Source: Lachnospiraceae bacterium (GTDB taxonomy: Bacteria > Bacillota > Clostridia > Lachnospirales > Lachnospiraceae). From it: a DNA stretch of 64,000 nucleotides. Position 1 is the stretch's first letter. Each line of letters starts with the position of its first letter. The notes under the pieces were generated by a model. That model was not told where the DNA came from and ran no database searches. It saw only the letters and a list, made by a program, of their open reading frames with translations. The DNA lies in assembly GCA_009911185.1 (NCBI GenBank), contig QXWW01000015.1:21823-85822 (forward strand), in the 5' to 3' direction. Made by a program: the position numbers and the translations under genes. This document shows, one piece after another, positions 35,818 to 45,208 of this stretch.

Positions 35818-37179
35818 ATGAATGTTACACAAAGAGCTTTGCTTTACATATCACACAAAAAAGGAAAAACCGTAAGTCTGTTTTTGGTGGTATTCGTAGT
35901 TGCAGTTTTACTGGTTTCATGTTTCGGTGTTTTGAATGCGTCAGAGAGGTTGTCAAGGGACATTCGCACTTCTCTTGGAGCGGCTTTCTATATAAGAGCA
36001 AACACCGAGGTGTCTATGAATGAAAACGGCGAAACACAGGTAAAGGAAAACAAGGTTCATATTTCTCAAAAGGAAATAGATGAGATTATGCAGACAGGCG
36101 AAATCAAATACTATAATCCCATCAATTACGGTTTTGCCAAAAGTGATACAATTCAGTTTATTCAAGGTGATAAACACACGGCCGAAAACAATATGGGTAA
36201 AGTGACAGCACTTCGTTTTTCCGCACTTGCCCCCAATTTTGCAGATGAAACAGCTTTTTTGGCAGAAGGAAGACATATCACGGAAACGGATAGCGGAAAA
36301 ATTCTTATAAGTGAGCAGTTGGCAAGTGCCAATCAGATATCAGTTGGCGACACGCTGACACTGACCCACGCCAAGCTCGGTGGAGCTGACGGAGCGTACA
36401 TTGATGAAATACCCGTCAAAACCGCTTATGCAAGGGTTGAGGTATCAGGAATATATAAACTGAATATCGAGGACACATCTATAAAGCCGACTGCGGGAGT
36501 CGCTGATAACGAGATCTATGCGAGCATTGATGTCTTAAAAAAGCTGCACGAGAGTAAAACGGGCATTTACACGGGCGAAGTTGACTTTTATATTACGGAC
36601 CCGGCAAAACTTGAAAACATTGCCCGTAACGTGACAGCGCTGCAATCTATTGACTGGACGACACATTTTATTCGTACTAATGATTTTCAATATTCCAAGA
36701 TAGCAGACCAGTTATCTTCTCTTGGAGATTTAGTAAAAATATTGCTTGTCCTTGTATCAGTTATCAGTACGGCATTTTTAACCTTGTTACTAACAATGCG
36801 TATGCGTAGCAGAATGCAGGAAGCGGGTATTTTGCTTGCAGTAGGAGTTTCAAAAGGGCAGATTATGGCGGGATTTTTGTTGGAAGTATTGTCAGTTACG
36901 ATAATTGCACTGATTTTATCCCATATTGCTTCTCTATGTGTTACCGGCTTTTTAGGGCATAGCCTGTTTGGCGAGCTGCAGCCTAATCTGTTAAACGAAG
37001 AAACATTAACAGCAGGAATGCAAAACAGCCTTCAAATTGAAAACTATCTGAAGCTGAGTACCATAGAAACATTGCTTATTTATATTTGCCAATTCGCTGT
37101 AATTGCAGTTTCGACTCTGGTATCGTCCGTTGTGATTATGCGGCTGAAGCCAAAAGAAATTTTATCAAAAATGAGTTAG
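35818..37179 (+). CDS. FtsX-type ABC transporter permease, first subunit
   Basis: 453 residues. One N-terminal membrane segment (about 17-40), a ~260-residue extracellular domain of MacB-periplasmic type, and three C-terminal membrane segments (about 300-325, 350-375, 415-440), ending KPKEILSKMS. The paralogous next gene has the same plan and the same end. Such paired permeases with one ATPase export peptides or sense them. The GGAG site lies 14 bases from ATG 35818, longer than usual, so the true start may differ slightly. Confidence 0.9.
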   Translation: MNVTQRALLYISHKKGKTVSLFLVVFVVAVLLVSCFGVLNASERLSRDIRTSLGAAFYIRANTEVSMNENGETQVKENKVHISQKEIDEIMQTGEIKYYNPINYGFAKSDTIQFIQGDKHTAENNMGKVTALRFSALAPNFADETAFLAEGRHITETDSGKILISEQLASANQISVGDTLTLTHAKLGGADGAYIDEIPVKTAYARVEVSGIYKLNIEDTSIKPTAGVADNEIYASIDVLKKLHESKTGIYTGEVDFYITDPAKLENIARNVTALQSIDWTTHFIRTNDFQYSKIADQLSSLGDLVKILLVLVSVISTAFLTLLLTMRMRSRMQEAGILLAVGVSKGQIMAGFLLEVLSVTIIALILSHIASLCVTGFLGHSLFGELQPNLLNEETLTAGMQNSLQIENYLKLSTIETLLIYICQFAVIAVSTLVSSVVIMRLKPKEILSKMS

Positions 37180-37191
37180 GAGGATTTCAGA

Positions 37192-38493
37192 ATGAGCTTT
37201 ATAACAAGAACCGGTCTATACTGTTTCCGACAACGGTTTAAGATGGTTATATTATTTCTGGTGTTGACGCTTATAGCGACTTTTATGCTTACAGGCATTG
37301 CTGTTCGTGATGCGGCTAAAGGCGCGGAAGCAGATGTTCAGACGGCTATTGGTGGAAAAATAGAGCTTTCCCTTGATACGGACGGACATATGGGAAGTGG
37401 TCAGCAAAACCAATGGGGAACTGTTTATGGTTATAACGGGGATTTGATTACGCAGGAAATTGTAGATGCAATCGAAAAAGTTGACGGTGTTGTAGACTAT
37501 AATTCCGAGGATACGGAAGGCTACTACGGTGCAGGTGTAGATTTCAAATATCTGCCTGCCGCTTTTGGTCTGAGTTATACACAGTACGGAGAAGCGTCGA
37601 GCTATACAGCAACATTATCATCAGAAAAATGTTCTAAATTCCAAAGTGGTAAATACAGATTAGCGGATGGCAGGCATATTACGCCAGACGATATACACGC
37701 CTGTTTGATTTCAAAGGAACTTGCTGACTATAACAAGCTGTTTGTTGGCGATAAGATTAAGATGTATTCTCTGGATTCAGACGCTATATCTGAATTTGAA
37801 ATCGTGGGGATTTTTGACGGTACTGAGGGTACGTCGGGGAACGCTTTAACCGTAGATGAAATCCCCGCAAACTGCGGATATATAGATTATGCTACTATGC
37901 TTGAATTATTCAAGGAGGAACTGAATGGGTATCAGCAATTGACTGTCTATGTGGAAGATCCTGTCAGTGTTCAAAATGTTTACGATAAAATTTCCGCTTT
38001 GCCAGAGCTAAAAGACAAAACCTTGAAGCTTAGCATTGATACAGAGGAATACGATGTTGTTTCTGCGCCTTTAGTGTCCCTGCAACAACTGGTCAGTACA
38101 ACTATTATCATTATTTCAGTTGTCAGTGTTGTTATTCTGACACTGCTTTTGACAATCTGGATTAGAGGACGCAAAAAGGAAATAGGGATTTTGCTTTCTA
38201 TTGGCAAGAGCAAGGCAAATATCATTTTACAAATCTTTACAGAAACTTTTGCTGTAGCTGTTATTTCGTTTGCGGCGTCCATACCGTTTAGCAATCTGAT
38301 AGCAGAAAAAGCAGGAGCGTTTTTAGCATCCAGAGTTACCGCAGGAGTAGCAAATCTCAATGTACAAATTGACGCAGCCTATCTGCTGCCACTATATTTG
38401 ATCGGCATTTTACTGATTGCGGCAGCGGTTGTTGTTTCATCTTGGACTGTTGTTCGCTCAAAGCCGAAAGATATTCTTACGAAAATGAGTTAA
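37192..38493 (+). CDS. FtsX-type ABC transporter permease, second subunit
   Basis: 433 residues, paralog of the preceding gene: N-terminal membrane segment (about 15-37), extracellular domain to ~295, then three membrane segments (about 300-325, 345-370, 395-420), ending KPKDILTKMS. AGGAGG lies 7-8 bases upstream of ATG 37192. It sits between permease 1 and the ATPase with 12-13 base gaps, so the three genes form one operon. Confidence 0.92.
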   Translation: MSFITRTGLYCFRQRFKMVILFLVLTLIATFMLTGIAVRDAAKGAEADVQTAIGGKIELSLDTDGHMGSGQQNQWGTVYGYNGDLITQEIVDAIEKVDGVVDYNSEDTEGYYGAGVDFKYLPAAFGLSYTQYGEASSYTATLSSEKCSKFQSGKYRLADGRHITPDDIHACLISKELADYNKLFVGDKIKMYSLDSDAISEFEIVGIFDGTEGTSGNALTVDEIPANCGYIDYATMLELFKEELNGYQQLTVYVEDPVSVQNVYDKISALPELKDKTLKLSIDTEEYDVVSAPLVSLQQLVSTTIIIISVVSVVILTLLLTIWIRGRKKEIGILLSIGKSKANIILQIFTETFAVAVISFAASIPFSNLIAEKAGAFLASRVTAGVANLNVQIDAAYLLPLYLIGILLIAAAVVVSSWTVVRSKPKDILTKMS

Positions 38494-38506
38494 GGAGGAA
38501 ACTTAT

Positions 38507-39136
38507 ATGAGTATCATTAAAACCTGTAATGTTAAATATTCCTATGATGGTAATAGAACCGTTCTGAAAAAGATATCTGCCGATTTTGAGGTGGGGAAAA
38601 TTTATGCCATCCTCGGTCCGAGTGGGTGCGGAAAAACGACCTTACTCTCCCTGCTTGGAGGATTAGATAGCCCGTCTGACGGGCAGGTGCTATTTCAGGG
38701 AGAAGATATTGAGAAAAAAGGACTTGCGTATCATCGTAAAAACAATGTCGCTTTCATTTTTCAAAGTTATAATCTAATTGACTATATGACGCCGGCCGAA
38801 AATGTGGCTTTGACTTCTAAACTGCCGCCGTTTCCTATTTTGGAGCGTTTAGGGCTTACAAAGGAGGAAGCAAAGCGAAATGTTTTGAAGCTCTCTGGAG
38901 GACAGCAGCAGCGAGTGGCGATTGCCCGTGCATTAGCTTCTGACGCAAGCGTTATCCTTGCGGACGAGCCGACAGGAAATCTTGACGAAGATACTGCGGC
39001 TGAAATCACAAACATTCTGAAAGAATGTGCCCATCAGATGAATAAGTGCGTGATAATCGTAACGCATTCGAATGATCTTGCAAAGCAGGCGGATGTAGTG
39101 ATCCGTTTGAAAAGGGGCGAGTTAGAGAAATTATGA
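38507..39136 (+). CDS. ABC transporter ATP-binding protein (MacB/LolD type)
   Basis: 209 residues. Walker [12 protein letters not shown]-loop [10 protein letters not shown], signature [15 protein letters not shown], Walker [13 protein letters not shown] and the switch His in IIVTHSND are all present. It powers the two FtsX-type permeases upstream. The stop overlaps the start of a KTR-protein pseudogene by ATGA. Confidence 0.96.
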   Translation: MSIIKTCNVKYSYDGNRTVLKKISADFEVGKIYAILGPSGCGKTTLLSLLGGLDSPSDGQVLFQGEDIEKKGLAYHRKNNVAFIFQSYNLIDYMTPAENVALTSKLPPFPILERLGLTKEEAKRNVLKLSGGQQQRVAIARALASDASVILADEPTGNLDEDTAAEITNILKECAHQMNKCVIIVTHSNDLAKQADVVIRLKRGELEKL

Positions 39137-39318
39137 AAATAGAATGGATACACTGCCCTGTCTGCGGAAATAGAACAAGGCTACAAATGCGAGAAAATAC
39201 AGAATGGAAGAACTTTCTCCTCTACTGCCAGAAGTGAAAGCAGGAAGGATTGGTGAAGCCAAGGACTTAAAAGGAACTGTCGTCAGAGGGCCGGACGCAT
39301 AAGACACAGAGCCGATAG
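39133..39318 (+). pseudogene. Cysteine-rich KTR-domain protein, interrupted
   Basis: The start [20 protein letters not shown] is typical of the small Cys-rich KTR proteins that follow accessory operons in clostridia. The second Cys pair is broken by an in-frame TGA where TGC is expected (Cys-Gln-Lys-stop-Lys-Gln-Glu). Later frames carry KDLKGTVVRGPDA and, after another shift, the closing KTQSR with a stop at 39316. So one nonsense change and two indels are visible. The final codons lie 18 bp from the IS3 end. Confidence 0.75.
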
Positions 39319-39412
39319 AATTGTGGGCAATTGAACTGCTCCCTGTCAAGTAGACAGTAGAAAAAAATAAAATTTTTAGCGGCCAATCACTTCTCTGTGG
39401 TTGGCAGATTTC

Positions 39413-40327
39413 TTATGCAACTTCTCTTAAATAATTCCGGTATTCTATCGGCGTCATACAGTTTAGGCGTTTTTGATAGCGGTGATTATTATAATAATCG
39501 ATATACTTACTGACTGCTTCCTTTAATTCTTCATAAGTCTGGAATTTTTTCAGATAATACATTTCCGTTTTCAGCATCCCCCAGAATGCTTCCATTGGGC
39601 CGTTATCAATACATCTGGACACCCTCGACATGCTTTGTATCATTCCTGCCTCATTGAGCTTTTTTCGGAAAGACCTTGAGGTATACTGGTATCCACGGTC
39701 ACTATGGAATAATGGTTTTACATCAGGATGGTTTTCATGGGCAATGTCAAAGGTCTCAAAAACGAGGGCATTATTATTGGAATGTCCAATGACAAAAGAG
39801 ACAATACTTTTATCTGACAGGTCCAGGATAGCGCTTAGATACGCTTTCCCATTGACCCCGTACTTCATTTCCGTTACATCTGTCAGCCATTTTTCTCCAA
39901 AATGCCCGGCGTGAAGCTCTCTGTTTAAAATATTTTCAGCAGTAACTTCCGGCGTTGATTTCACATAGTTTTTTCTCCTTTGCCGGCATACGGACTTCAG
40001 ATGCAACACCCGCATAAGGCGCAAAACCCTCTTTGCATTGACATGGAAATCATTCTCACGGTTTAATTTAACCGTCATTTGTCTGTAACCCAGAATCCCG
40101 CTTTTTTCCTCATATGCCTCTTTGATAAGAACGCATAATTTCTGGTTGAATTTCTCGTTTTCACCTGCTTTTCGGTTCAGCCATTTATAATAAGCAGAAC
40201 GTGGAATTCCGGCAAGTCTGCAAAGTTCTGATATGGAGCATTTCTGTTCGTCATATATTTCCTGTATCGCCAGATAAACGGTTTCATTTTGTATCTGGCT
40301 TAGAACCGCCTCCTTTCGATTTCGTCG
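39413..40327 (-). CDS. IS3 family transposase OrfB (DDE integrase domain)
   Basis: An open frame of ~304 codons with no standard start at its 5' end. It begins in the orfA overlap (EAVLSQIQNETVYLAIQEIY), has the HTH_21 region (GIPRSAYYKWLNRKAG) and then the rve catalytic core: WLTDVTEMK with the first Asp, LFHSDRGYQYTS with the second and NGPMEAFWGMLKTE with the Glu. All three catalytic residues are present. The frame is +1 relative to orfA, not the usual -1, so fusion by ordinary slippage is not obvious. Confidence 0.88.
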   Translation of the reverse strand, partial: RRNRKEAVLSQIQNETVYLAIQEIYDEQKCSISELCRLAGIPRSAYYKWLNRKAGENEKFNQKLCVLIKEAYEEKSGILGYRQMTVKLNRENDFHVNAKRVLRLMRVLHLKSVCRQRRKNYVKSTPEVTAENILNRELHAGHFGEKWLTDVTEMKYGVNGKAYLSAILDLSDKSIVSFVIGHSNNNALVFETFDIAHENHPDVKPLFHSDRGYQYTSRSFRKKLNEAGMIQSMSRVSRCIDNGPMEAFWGMLKTEMYYLKKFQTYEELKEAVSKYIDYYNNHRYQKRLNCMTPIEYRNYLREVA

Positions 40328-40982
40328 AGTTTTTTAAGAAAGCAACCTCCAGTTGGGCCCTGCGCTTTTCCGCCTGAAGAAGTTTATTTTCCGCACGCAG
40401 CTTTTCCAATTCAGACATTTCACTTCCTGCTTTACTTTTTCCCCTTTTATCAACAAGCCCTTCCACACCATTTGATTGATATTTTTTTGCCCATTGATAA
40501 ATCTGCTGGTAAGATATCTGGTATTTTTCTGCCGTCTGCGTATAATCCATTTCATGCTCAATGCAGTATGTTACAATTTCCACCCGTTCTTCATATGTGG
40601 TTTTTCTTCCTTTGGTCATGGCACTTGTTCCTCCTGTTCCAGAAGCCTTTTGATTCTCATGACCATTATACTTCATAATCCAGTTGCGTAACTGTTTATC
40701 TGAACGGATTCCGTATTTCTTCTGAATTTCCCTTAAAGTCCCTTTGCCAGAAAGATAGTCACAGACAGCGTTATGTTTTGTTTCCGCAGAATAGGCGCTG
40801 AGCTTTTGGGTGTTTTTTAATCCCTCAGCCCCCAAAGACTGATATAATGTTACCCATTCAATAATCCTCGAACCATTTGTTCCCAAACTCCGGGCAATGC
40901 TCTCCGTTGAACAGTTTCCTTCCAGATATTTTGTGACGGCAGCAAGTTTCATCTCGAAAGAATATCTTGAATGTTGTCCCAT
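40284..40982 (-). CDS. IS3 family transposase OrfA (HTH protein)
   Basis: 232 residues with two helix-turn-helix units (STESIARSLGTNGSRIIEWV and YTQTAEKYQISYQQIYQWAK) and a C-terminal leucine-zipper-like stretch (SELEKLRAENKLLQAEKRR). This is the DNA-binding half that recognises the IS ends. Near its end an A6 run (TTAAAAAACTCGAC) could allow -1 slippage, giving LDEIERRRF and a stop. Confidence 0.9.
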   Translation of the reverse strand: MGQHSRYSFEMKLAAVTKYLEGNCSTESIARSLGTNGSRIIEWVTLYQSLGAEGLKNTQKLSAYSAETKHNAVCDYLSGKGTLREIQKKYGIRSDKQLRNWIMKYNGHENQKASGTGGTSAMTKGRKTTYEERVEIVTYCIEHEMDYTQTAEKYQISYQQIYQWAKKYQSNGVEGLVDKRGKSKAGSEMSELEKLRAENKLLQAEKRRAQLEVAFLKNSTKSKGGGSKPDTK

Positions 40983-41044
40983 AAAATATGCTCCTCCTTA
41001 TAATGACAGTTTTATTATTTTATCTGTCTACTATAAGGGGAGCA

Positions 41045-41390
41045 TACCAAATCACAGTTTGTCGGTTCTTTCTTTTATATAGCATAGGCAAGACAAGCAC
41101 ACCGAATAAAAAAGATGCTGAAGCCATGTTCCAAGAATGATGAAAACGAAAGCATTCAAAAGACGAAAAAACGGCATAATTACGAATAGCTTACCGTAAT
41201 TTGTTAAAGAGTTGCCCTCGTCTCCTGCATTTACTTATATGGAGGGGACGAAGCCGGCTTTTTTTGGTATAATAAAGTAAGAGGTGATGCATATGCCGGG
41301 GAAATTGATGATGAGTACGAGATAAGCATTGATGTATAGTAACAAGTTCTTTGTTTATTCTTACCATTTAAGTTTTGGAGGAACACAGAA
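41045..41390. other. Intergenic stretch after the IS3 element
   Basis: No gene seen. It contains TGGTATAATAAAG (41265-41277), the same 13 bases as the left end of the IS3 remnant at 62365. It may be a short end fragment or only a promoter-like TATAAT in front of the GNAT gene. Confidence 0.4.
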
Positions 41391-41840
41391 GTGGAGATTA
41401 GAAGGTATCGACGGTCAGACTGCAAAGAATTGACAGAGCTATTTTATAATACGGTTCATACTGTTAATGCAAGAGATTATACAAAAGAGCAGTTGAATGT
41501 ATGGGCAACTGTGCAGGTAGATTTGGAAAAGTGGAACCAGTCGCTGCAAGAACATTTTACGGTTGTTGCGGTTAATAATGAAACGCTTGTAGGATTTGGC
41601 GATATAGATAAGACAGGTTACCTTGACCGTCTATTTGTTCATGCTGATTACCAGAGGAAAGGAGTTGCTACGGCTATTTGCAATCGATTAGAGCAAGCAG
41701 TTCAGGGAAGAATTGTTACTGATGTCTCCATTACAGCAAGACCGTTTTTTGAGAAGAGAGGATATAGAATTATTCAAGAACAAAAAGTAGAGCGGCAAGG
41801 GATTTTTCTTACAAATTTCAAAATGGAAAAGATAAGATAA
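41391..41840 (+). CDS. GNAT family N-acetyltransferase
   Basis: 149 residues starting at GTG 41391, with GGAGG nine bases upstream. The fold signature is visible in the acetyl-CoA loop FVHADYQRKGVATAICNRLE (R/Q-x-x-G-x-G/A) and in the C-terminal FFEKRGYRIIQEQKVERQGI. The substrate is unknown. It is 47 bases upstream of a DHFR-family gene in the same direction; the pair looks like cargo of a mobilizable element whose remnant follows. Confidence 0.9.
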   Translation: MEIRRYRRSDCKELTELFYNTVHTVNARDYTKEQLNVWATVQVDLEKWNQSLQEHFTVVAVNNETLVGFGDIDKTGYLDRLFVHADYQRKGVATAICNRLEQAVQGRIVTDVSITARPFFEKRGYRIIQEQKVERQGIFLTNFKMEKIR

Positions 41841-41887
41841 TTACACCTTGCGGGCATGAAAATTTGAAGTTTAGGAGATAAGTTGAT

Positions 41888-42418
41888 ATGAGAAAAGTTG
41901 TTTTGTTTATTGCAATGAGTCTTGACGGTTATATCGCAGATAGCAGAGGCGGTGTTGATTGGCTGACAGGACAGGGTGATGATTCTGAAAATGTTGATAC
42001 TTATTCTGAATTTGTGAAAGGTATTGATACCATTCTTATGGGTTGGAACACATATCATCAAGTTGTTACGCAGTTGTCACCGACAAAATGGGTATATGAA
42101 GATTTTATAACTTATGTGATTACGCATAACGAGTGTACTTTCTCGGAACAAATTCGATTTGTAAATGAAAATCCCGCCGACTTGCTGGAGAAACTAAAGT
42201 CGGAAGCAGGAAAAGACATTTGGATTTGCGGTGGGGCAAATTTAGTTCAGCAGTTAATGCGTAATGATTTGATTGATGAATACTATATTTCTGTTATTCC
42301 AACTCTTTTAGGTTCTGGTATACAATTATTTGGAAATATAGAAAAAGAAATAAAACTTAAACTGCGAAAAACACAGACTTATAATGGAATAACGGATTTA
42401 GTTTATACACGCAGATAA
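41888..42418 (+). CDS. Dihydrofolate reductase family protein (RibD C-terminal fold)
   Basis: 176 residues. MRKVVLFIAMSLDGYIADSR, DTILMGWNTYHQV, GKDIWICGGANLVQQLM and DEYYISVIPTLLGSGIQLF are the nucleotide-binding pattern of the RibD_C/DHFR-like group, small oxidoreductases common on accessory elements. It is not a housekeeping folA; some relatives occur beside resistance genes, but no specific activity can be claimed. The AGGAG site lies eight bases before ATG 41888. The stop is directly followed by a block shared with 61831. Confidence 0.88.
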   Translation: MRKVVLFIAMSLDGYIADSRGGVDWLTGQGDDSENVDTYSEFVKGIDTILMGWNTYHQVVTQLSPTKWVYEDFITYVITHNECTFSEQIRFVNENPADLLEKLKSEAGKDIWICGGANLVQQLMRNDLIDEYYISVIPTLLGSGIQLFGNIEKEIKLKLRKTQTYNGITDLVYTRR

Positions 42419-42419
42419 T

Positions 42420-42640
42420 TTCCAGTTTGCCGAGCTGACACCCCGGCAACCACTTGCCAGCGGTACACCAAGGCAGGAAATCTTTTGAAAAGTATCCTGC
42501 CTTCTTCATGCCCGGAATCCCGGAGAAAGGAGGGCGCACCCTTGCCATGCCCCCACTGTAAAATTATAATCATTAAACGGAGCGAAAACTAATCCGTTGT
42601 ATCTGCCGCCTGTCACATCCCGTCGGAAAACAGTGCAGTT
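42420..42640 (+). pseudogene. Mobilizable-element remnant with relaxase start
   Basis: It begins TTTCCAGTTTGCCGAGCTGA, a block repeated at 61831, directly after the cargo stop codon. Near 42547 a frame reads PHCKIIIIKRSEN, resembling the first residues of MobA/MobL (MobQ-type) relaxases, and then stops. There is no further relaxase sequence. I read this as the scar of an integrative mobilizable element. Confidence 0.5.
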
Positions 42641-43150
42641 TCCCCTTACCTGATTACGGAAAGACTACGAATGAGGGATGTGATTTGCCTCATTTTGCAA
42701 AAAGTGTAGAAAAACGAGGGTATTGAAATAAAAATCACAAGTCCCCAAAACGTGCCAAAACACGGCGTTTTCGGGTATTTTGAGAAAGGAAAGATTTATG
42801 ATTAGAATACTTTTCGTCTAGCCGCGGCAGGAAGCTGACACAAACCTTGAAATGTTGATATTTACTAATAGAACTTACCAACACAACTTACAAATCACTC
42901 CAGTATCAAAACGAGTAATATTGTCATGGTAATATTTGTTGAAATTAGTCCGTAGAATATCAGGACCTTTGCAAATTTTATTCTTGCTGATACCCTTTTC
43001 TTCCAATATTTCGTTTATACGCATGTTCAGATTACCATATTCCATAGAAGATTCTCAGTTACATTTCTTTCACTATTTTATATAATGAGTAACAGAAGTA
43101 TAATTCATAGATATGCCATTTACAAAAGTATCAGATATGTGGAATAACTT
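42641..43150. other. Intergenic stretch between mobilization remnant and zinc-ribbon locus
   Basis: About 510 bases with no gene I can support. There is a short palindromic run around CAAAACGTGCCAAAACACGG at 42746-42765, and an AT-rich part from 42840 to 43150. Confidence 0.5.
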
Positions 43151-43330
43151 ATGAAGAAGAACGAATTTAAGGATAGATTATTTCATGTGCCGAATGATAT
43201 GGATAATCTGCCTGTACAAGACATTATGGCTGATGATAAGTACAATATGGTGAACGTGAATCTTATGCACGGCACAAGATTCTCGGTTTATGTAGAAAAT
43301 TGTGGAAAATGGTTCATTTGTGAGGTATAA
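43151..43330 (+). CDS. 59-residue hypothetical protein
   Basis: MKKNEFKDRLFHVPNDMDNL begins a soluble, charged protein ending ENCGKWFICEV. The composition and the clean end 35 bases before the zinc-ribbon gene suggest a real gene below the usual length limit. The ribosome site is weak (GTGGA). No family is recognised. Confidence 0.55.
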   Translation: MKKNEFKDRLFHVPNDMDNLPVQDIMADDKYNMVNVNLMHGTRFSVYVENCGKWFICEV

Positions 43331-43365
43331 TATAGATAATATAATCTTATGGGAGGATTAGAGTT

Positions 43366-44205
43366 ATGGCTATGATACAATGTTCTGAATGTGGTGGTGA
43401 AATTTCTGATAAAGCAAAGAAATGTATTCACTGTGGAAAGGTTTTTATTGAGGACCAACCAGAAATAGTACAATGTTCTGAATGTGGAGCGGTATTGTCT
43501 TCAACAGATATAGAATGTCCTAATTGTGGTTGTCCAGTTGAAAAAAAGGCGGAAGAAGTTACGAGGCCACAGCAAGTAGAAGTTGCTGGTGTTAAAATGG
43601 CAAAAAAGACAAAAGGTATTATTGCAGCAGTGGCTATAATACTTGTTTTGTGTATAGGTGGAGGTGTTGGATATAAAGTTTATTCTGATAAAAAAGCAGA
43701 AAAAGAGTATATAGAATCTTATAATGCGTATATTAATGATTTGGTGTCGATTCAAATTTATATGCTTGCTGGGGGAAGCGATGCAGAATCATTATGTAAT
43801 CTAACTTTAAAAGTATGGGGAAATTCTATCTATAAACAAGAGGATAGTGAAACTGACATATTTACTAGAAAGTATAACGGTCAAGGGGAATTTTATGATG
43901 ATTTTAACGATGCTCTTTTTAATTTGTATTTAGACGACGATACTTCAAAAACAAGAAAGAGAATAGAGGATAATCAGAAAACGGTTAAGAAGTTAATAAA
44001 AGATTTGCAAACTGTGCCTGAAGGACTCGAAAAATGCTATGATACTGTTTCTGATTTATATGATGCTTATAATACTTTGATGGAACTTGCTGTTATTCCG
44101 TCAGGAAGTTACAGTGAGTATAGTTCCAATAAGAGTGTGGCTGTTTCAGATTTTATGTCAGCATATCAGAAGTTAGATAATCAGATACCTAATAAAAAGG
44201 AATAA
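43366..44205 (+). CDS. Zinc-ribbon membrane protein with extracellular domain
   Basis: 279 residues. Two zinc ribbons with CxxC pairs (residues 6-21 and 35-52, for example CSECGG ... CIHCGK and CSECGA ... CPNCGC), a Lys-rich linker, one membrane segment (about 84-106) and a ~165-residue outside domain that is helical and acidic. Such proteins are frequent in Firmicutes, and their role is not established. GGGAGGATTAG precedes ATG 43366. The next fragment also has a zinc ribbon, so a tandem pair was probably present. Confidence 0.85.
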   Translation: MAMIQCSECGGEISDKAKKCIHCGKVFIEDQPEIVQCSECGAVLSSTDIECPNCGCPVEKKAEEVTRPQQVEVAGVKMAKKTKGIIAAVAIILVLCIGGGVGYKVYSDKKAEKEYIESYNAYINDLVSIQIYMLAGGSDAESLCNLTLKVWGNSIYKQEDSETDIFTRKYNGQGEFYDDFNDALFNLYLDDDTSKTRKRIEDNQKTVKKLIKDLQTVPEGLEKCYDTVSDLYDAYNTLMELAVIPSGSYSEYSSNKSVAVSDFMSAYQKLDNQIPNKKE

Positions 44206-44228
44206 GATAGGGTGACGGATTGTCATAA

Positions 44229-44471
44229 ATTAAATGTTTTGACTGTGGTTTTGAAGTTAGCGATAAAGCAGATGCTCGTTCGAAATGTGGTTGCTCTTTG
44301 GATGTTACAAAGCAAATATCATTATATTTCAATCTTGGTAAAAATAAGATGCACAAAATAGTAAATGAATATGTAGATTCAGATTATAAATTTGTAGTTC
44401 AAAATGGTGGACGGACTATGATAAAGCGTAAACTGTTTGAGAAATTTTTAAACCAGACCATATCAATATAG
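44229..44471 (+). pseudogene. Second zinc-ribbon protein, 5' end lost
   Basis: An 80-codon open frame with no start codon (a stop lies just upstream). It begins IKCFDCGFEVSDKADARSKC and continues GCSLDVTKQI, a zinc ribbon in which one CxxC pair is changed (Arg-Ser-Lys-Cys for Cys-x-x-Cys). It ends FEKFLNQTISI. It abuts the IS256 fragment. Confidence 0.5.
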
Positions 44472-44569
44472 ATATGGAATACAGATAAATATCAATGGAA
44501 AAACAGCCTTGGATGTAGTATCATAATACTGCACCAGGGCTTCTTCATTCGAAAGGAGTAAATGGCAAT

Positions 44570-45187
44570 TATGACCGGAAAAAGAATGGATAAAAAATGC
44601 AGCATTTTAAGAAACTTCTTCAGGTCTTTGTAAATGACATATTTGAATGAATTGCGCAGCATGTGGATGACACATCTTTGTATTTCTGCTTTGGGGAAAC
44701 ACTGCCTATACGGCTTCTTTAAACCTCGGCGGCCCGTCCAAGCAGAAGAACAGCACATCCTTCACGCCCCGGTTGTGCAGGCCGTTTAACATCCCCAGCC
44801 AGAGCTTGCTTGTTTCATTCGCCCCCACAGTGATGCTTAGGATTTCCTTGTGGCCATCTATGGTAACGCCTAAGACCACGTAAGCTGCACGGCTTAATAT
44901 CCGCCTTTCTTCCCAAACTTTGTAATGGATGCAGTCCATAAAGACAAAGGGGTATACCGGATTCAGTGGGCGGGACTGCCACTCTTTGACCTGTGGGAGG
45001 ATTTTGTCTGTGATTTTACTGGCCATCTCTGCTGACGCCTCAATCCCATACAGGTCATTCAGCTGGTCATGGATGTCCCTTATACTCATCCCGCGTGCAT
45101 ACAGGGAGATTACCTTTTCCTCAATGTAGGAGATATCGCGCTGGTATTTCGGGATGAGCTTAGGCTCAAACTCACCATTACGGTCCT
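44570..45187 (-). pseudogene. IS256 family transposase fragment
   Basis: Reading leftward from 45187: EFEPKLIPKYQRDISYIEEK, then GMSIRDIHDQLNDLYGIEAS, YPFVFMDCIHYKVWE (a catalytic Asp region), VVLGVTIDGHKEILSI and LFFCLDGPPRFKEAV. A frameshift near 44705 restores FPKAEIQRCVIHMLRNSFKY. Both the N-terminal DNA-binding part and the C-terminal Glu region are missing. Its right end abuts an IS630 fragment. Confidence 0.85.
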
Positions 45188-45208
45188 AGTACTCCATCCG
45201 AACAGTTT

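Larger units (their letters stand above)
39337..41044 (-). mobile_element. IS3 family insertion sequence (IS150-like)
   Basis: The ends form imperfect 21-base inverted repeats: left TGCTCCCTGTCAAGTAGACA, right (reverse complement) TGCTCCCCTTATAGTAGACA, identical at 7 outer and 9 inner bases. The length is 1708 bp, with orfA and orfB inside on the minus strand. The ends are TG...CA as expected for IS3. Flanking bases (AAC left, TAC right) do not give a clear target duplication. Confidence 0.88.

Noticed and set aside
41265..41277. TGGTATAATAAAG as proof of another IS3 end
   Set aside because: Only 13 bases match, and they include a promoter-like TATAAT; no second end or transposase piece is near.
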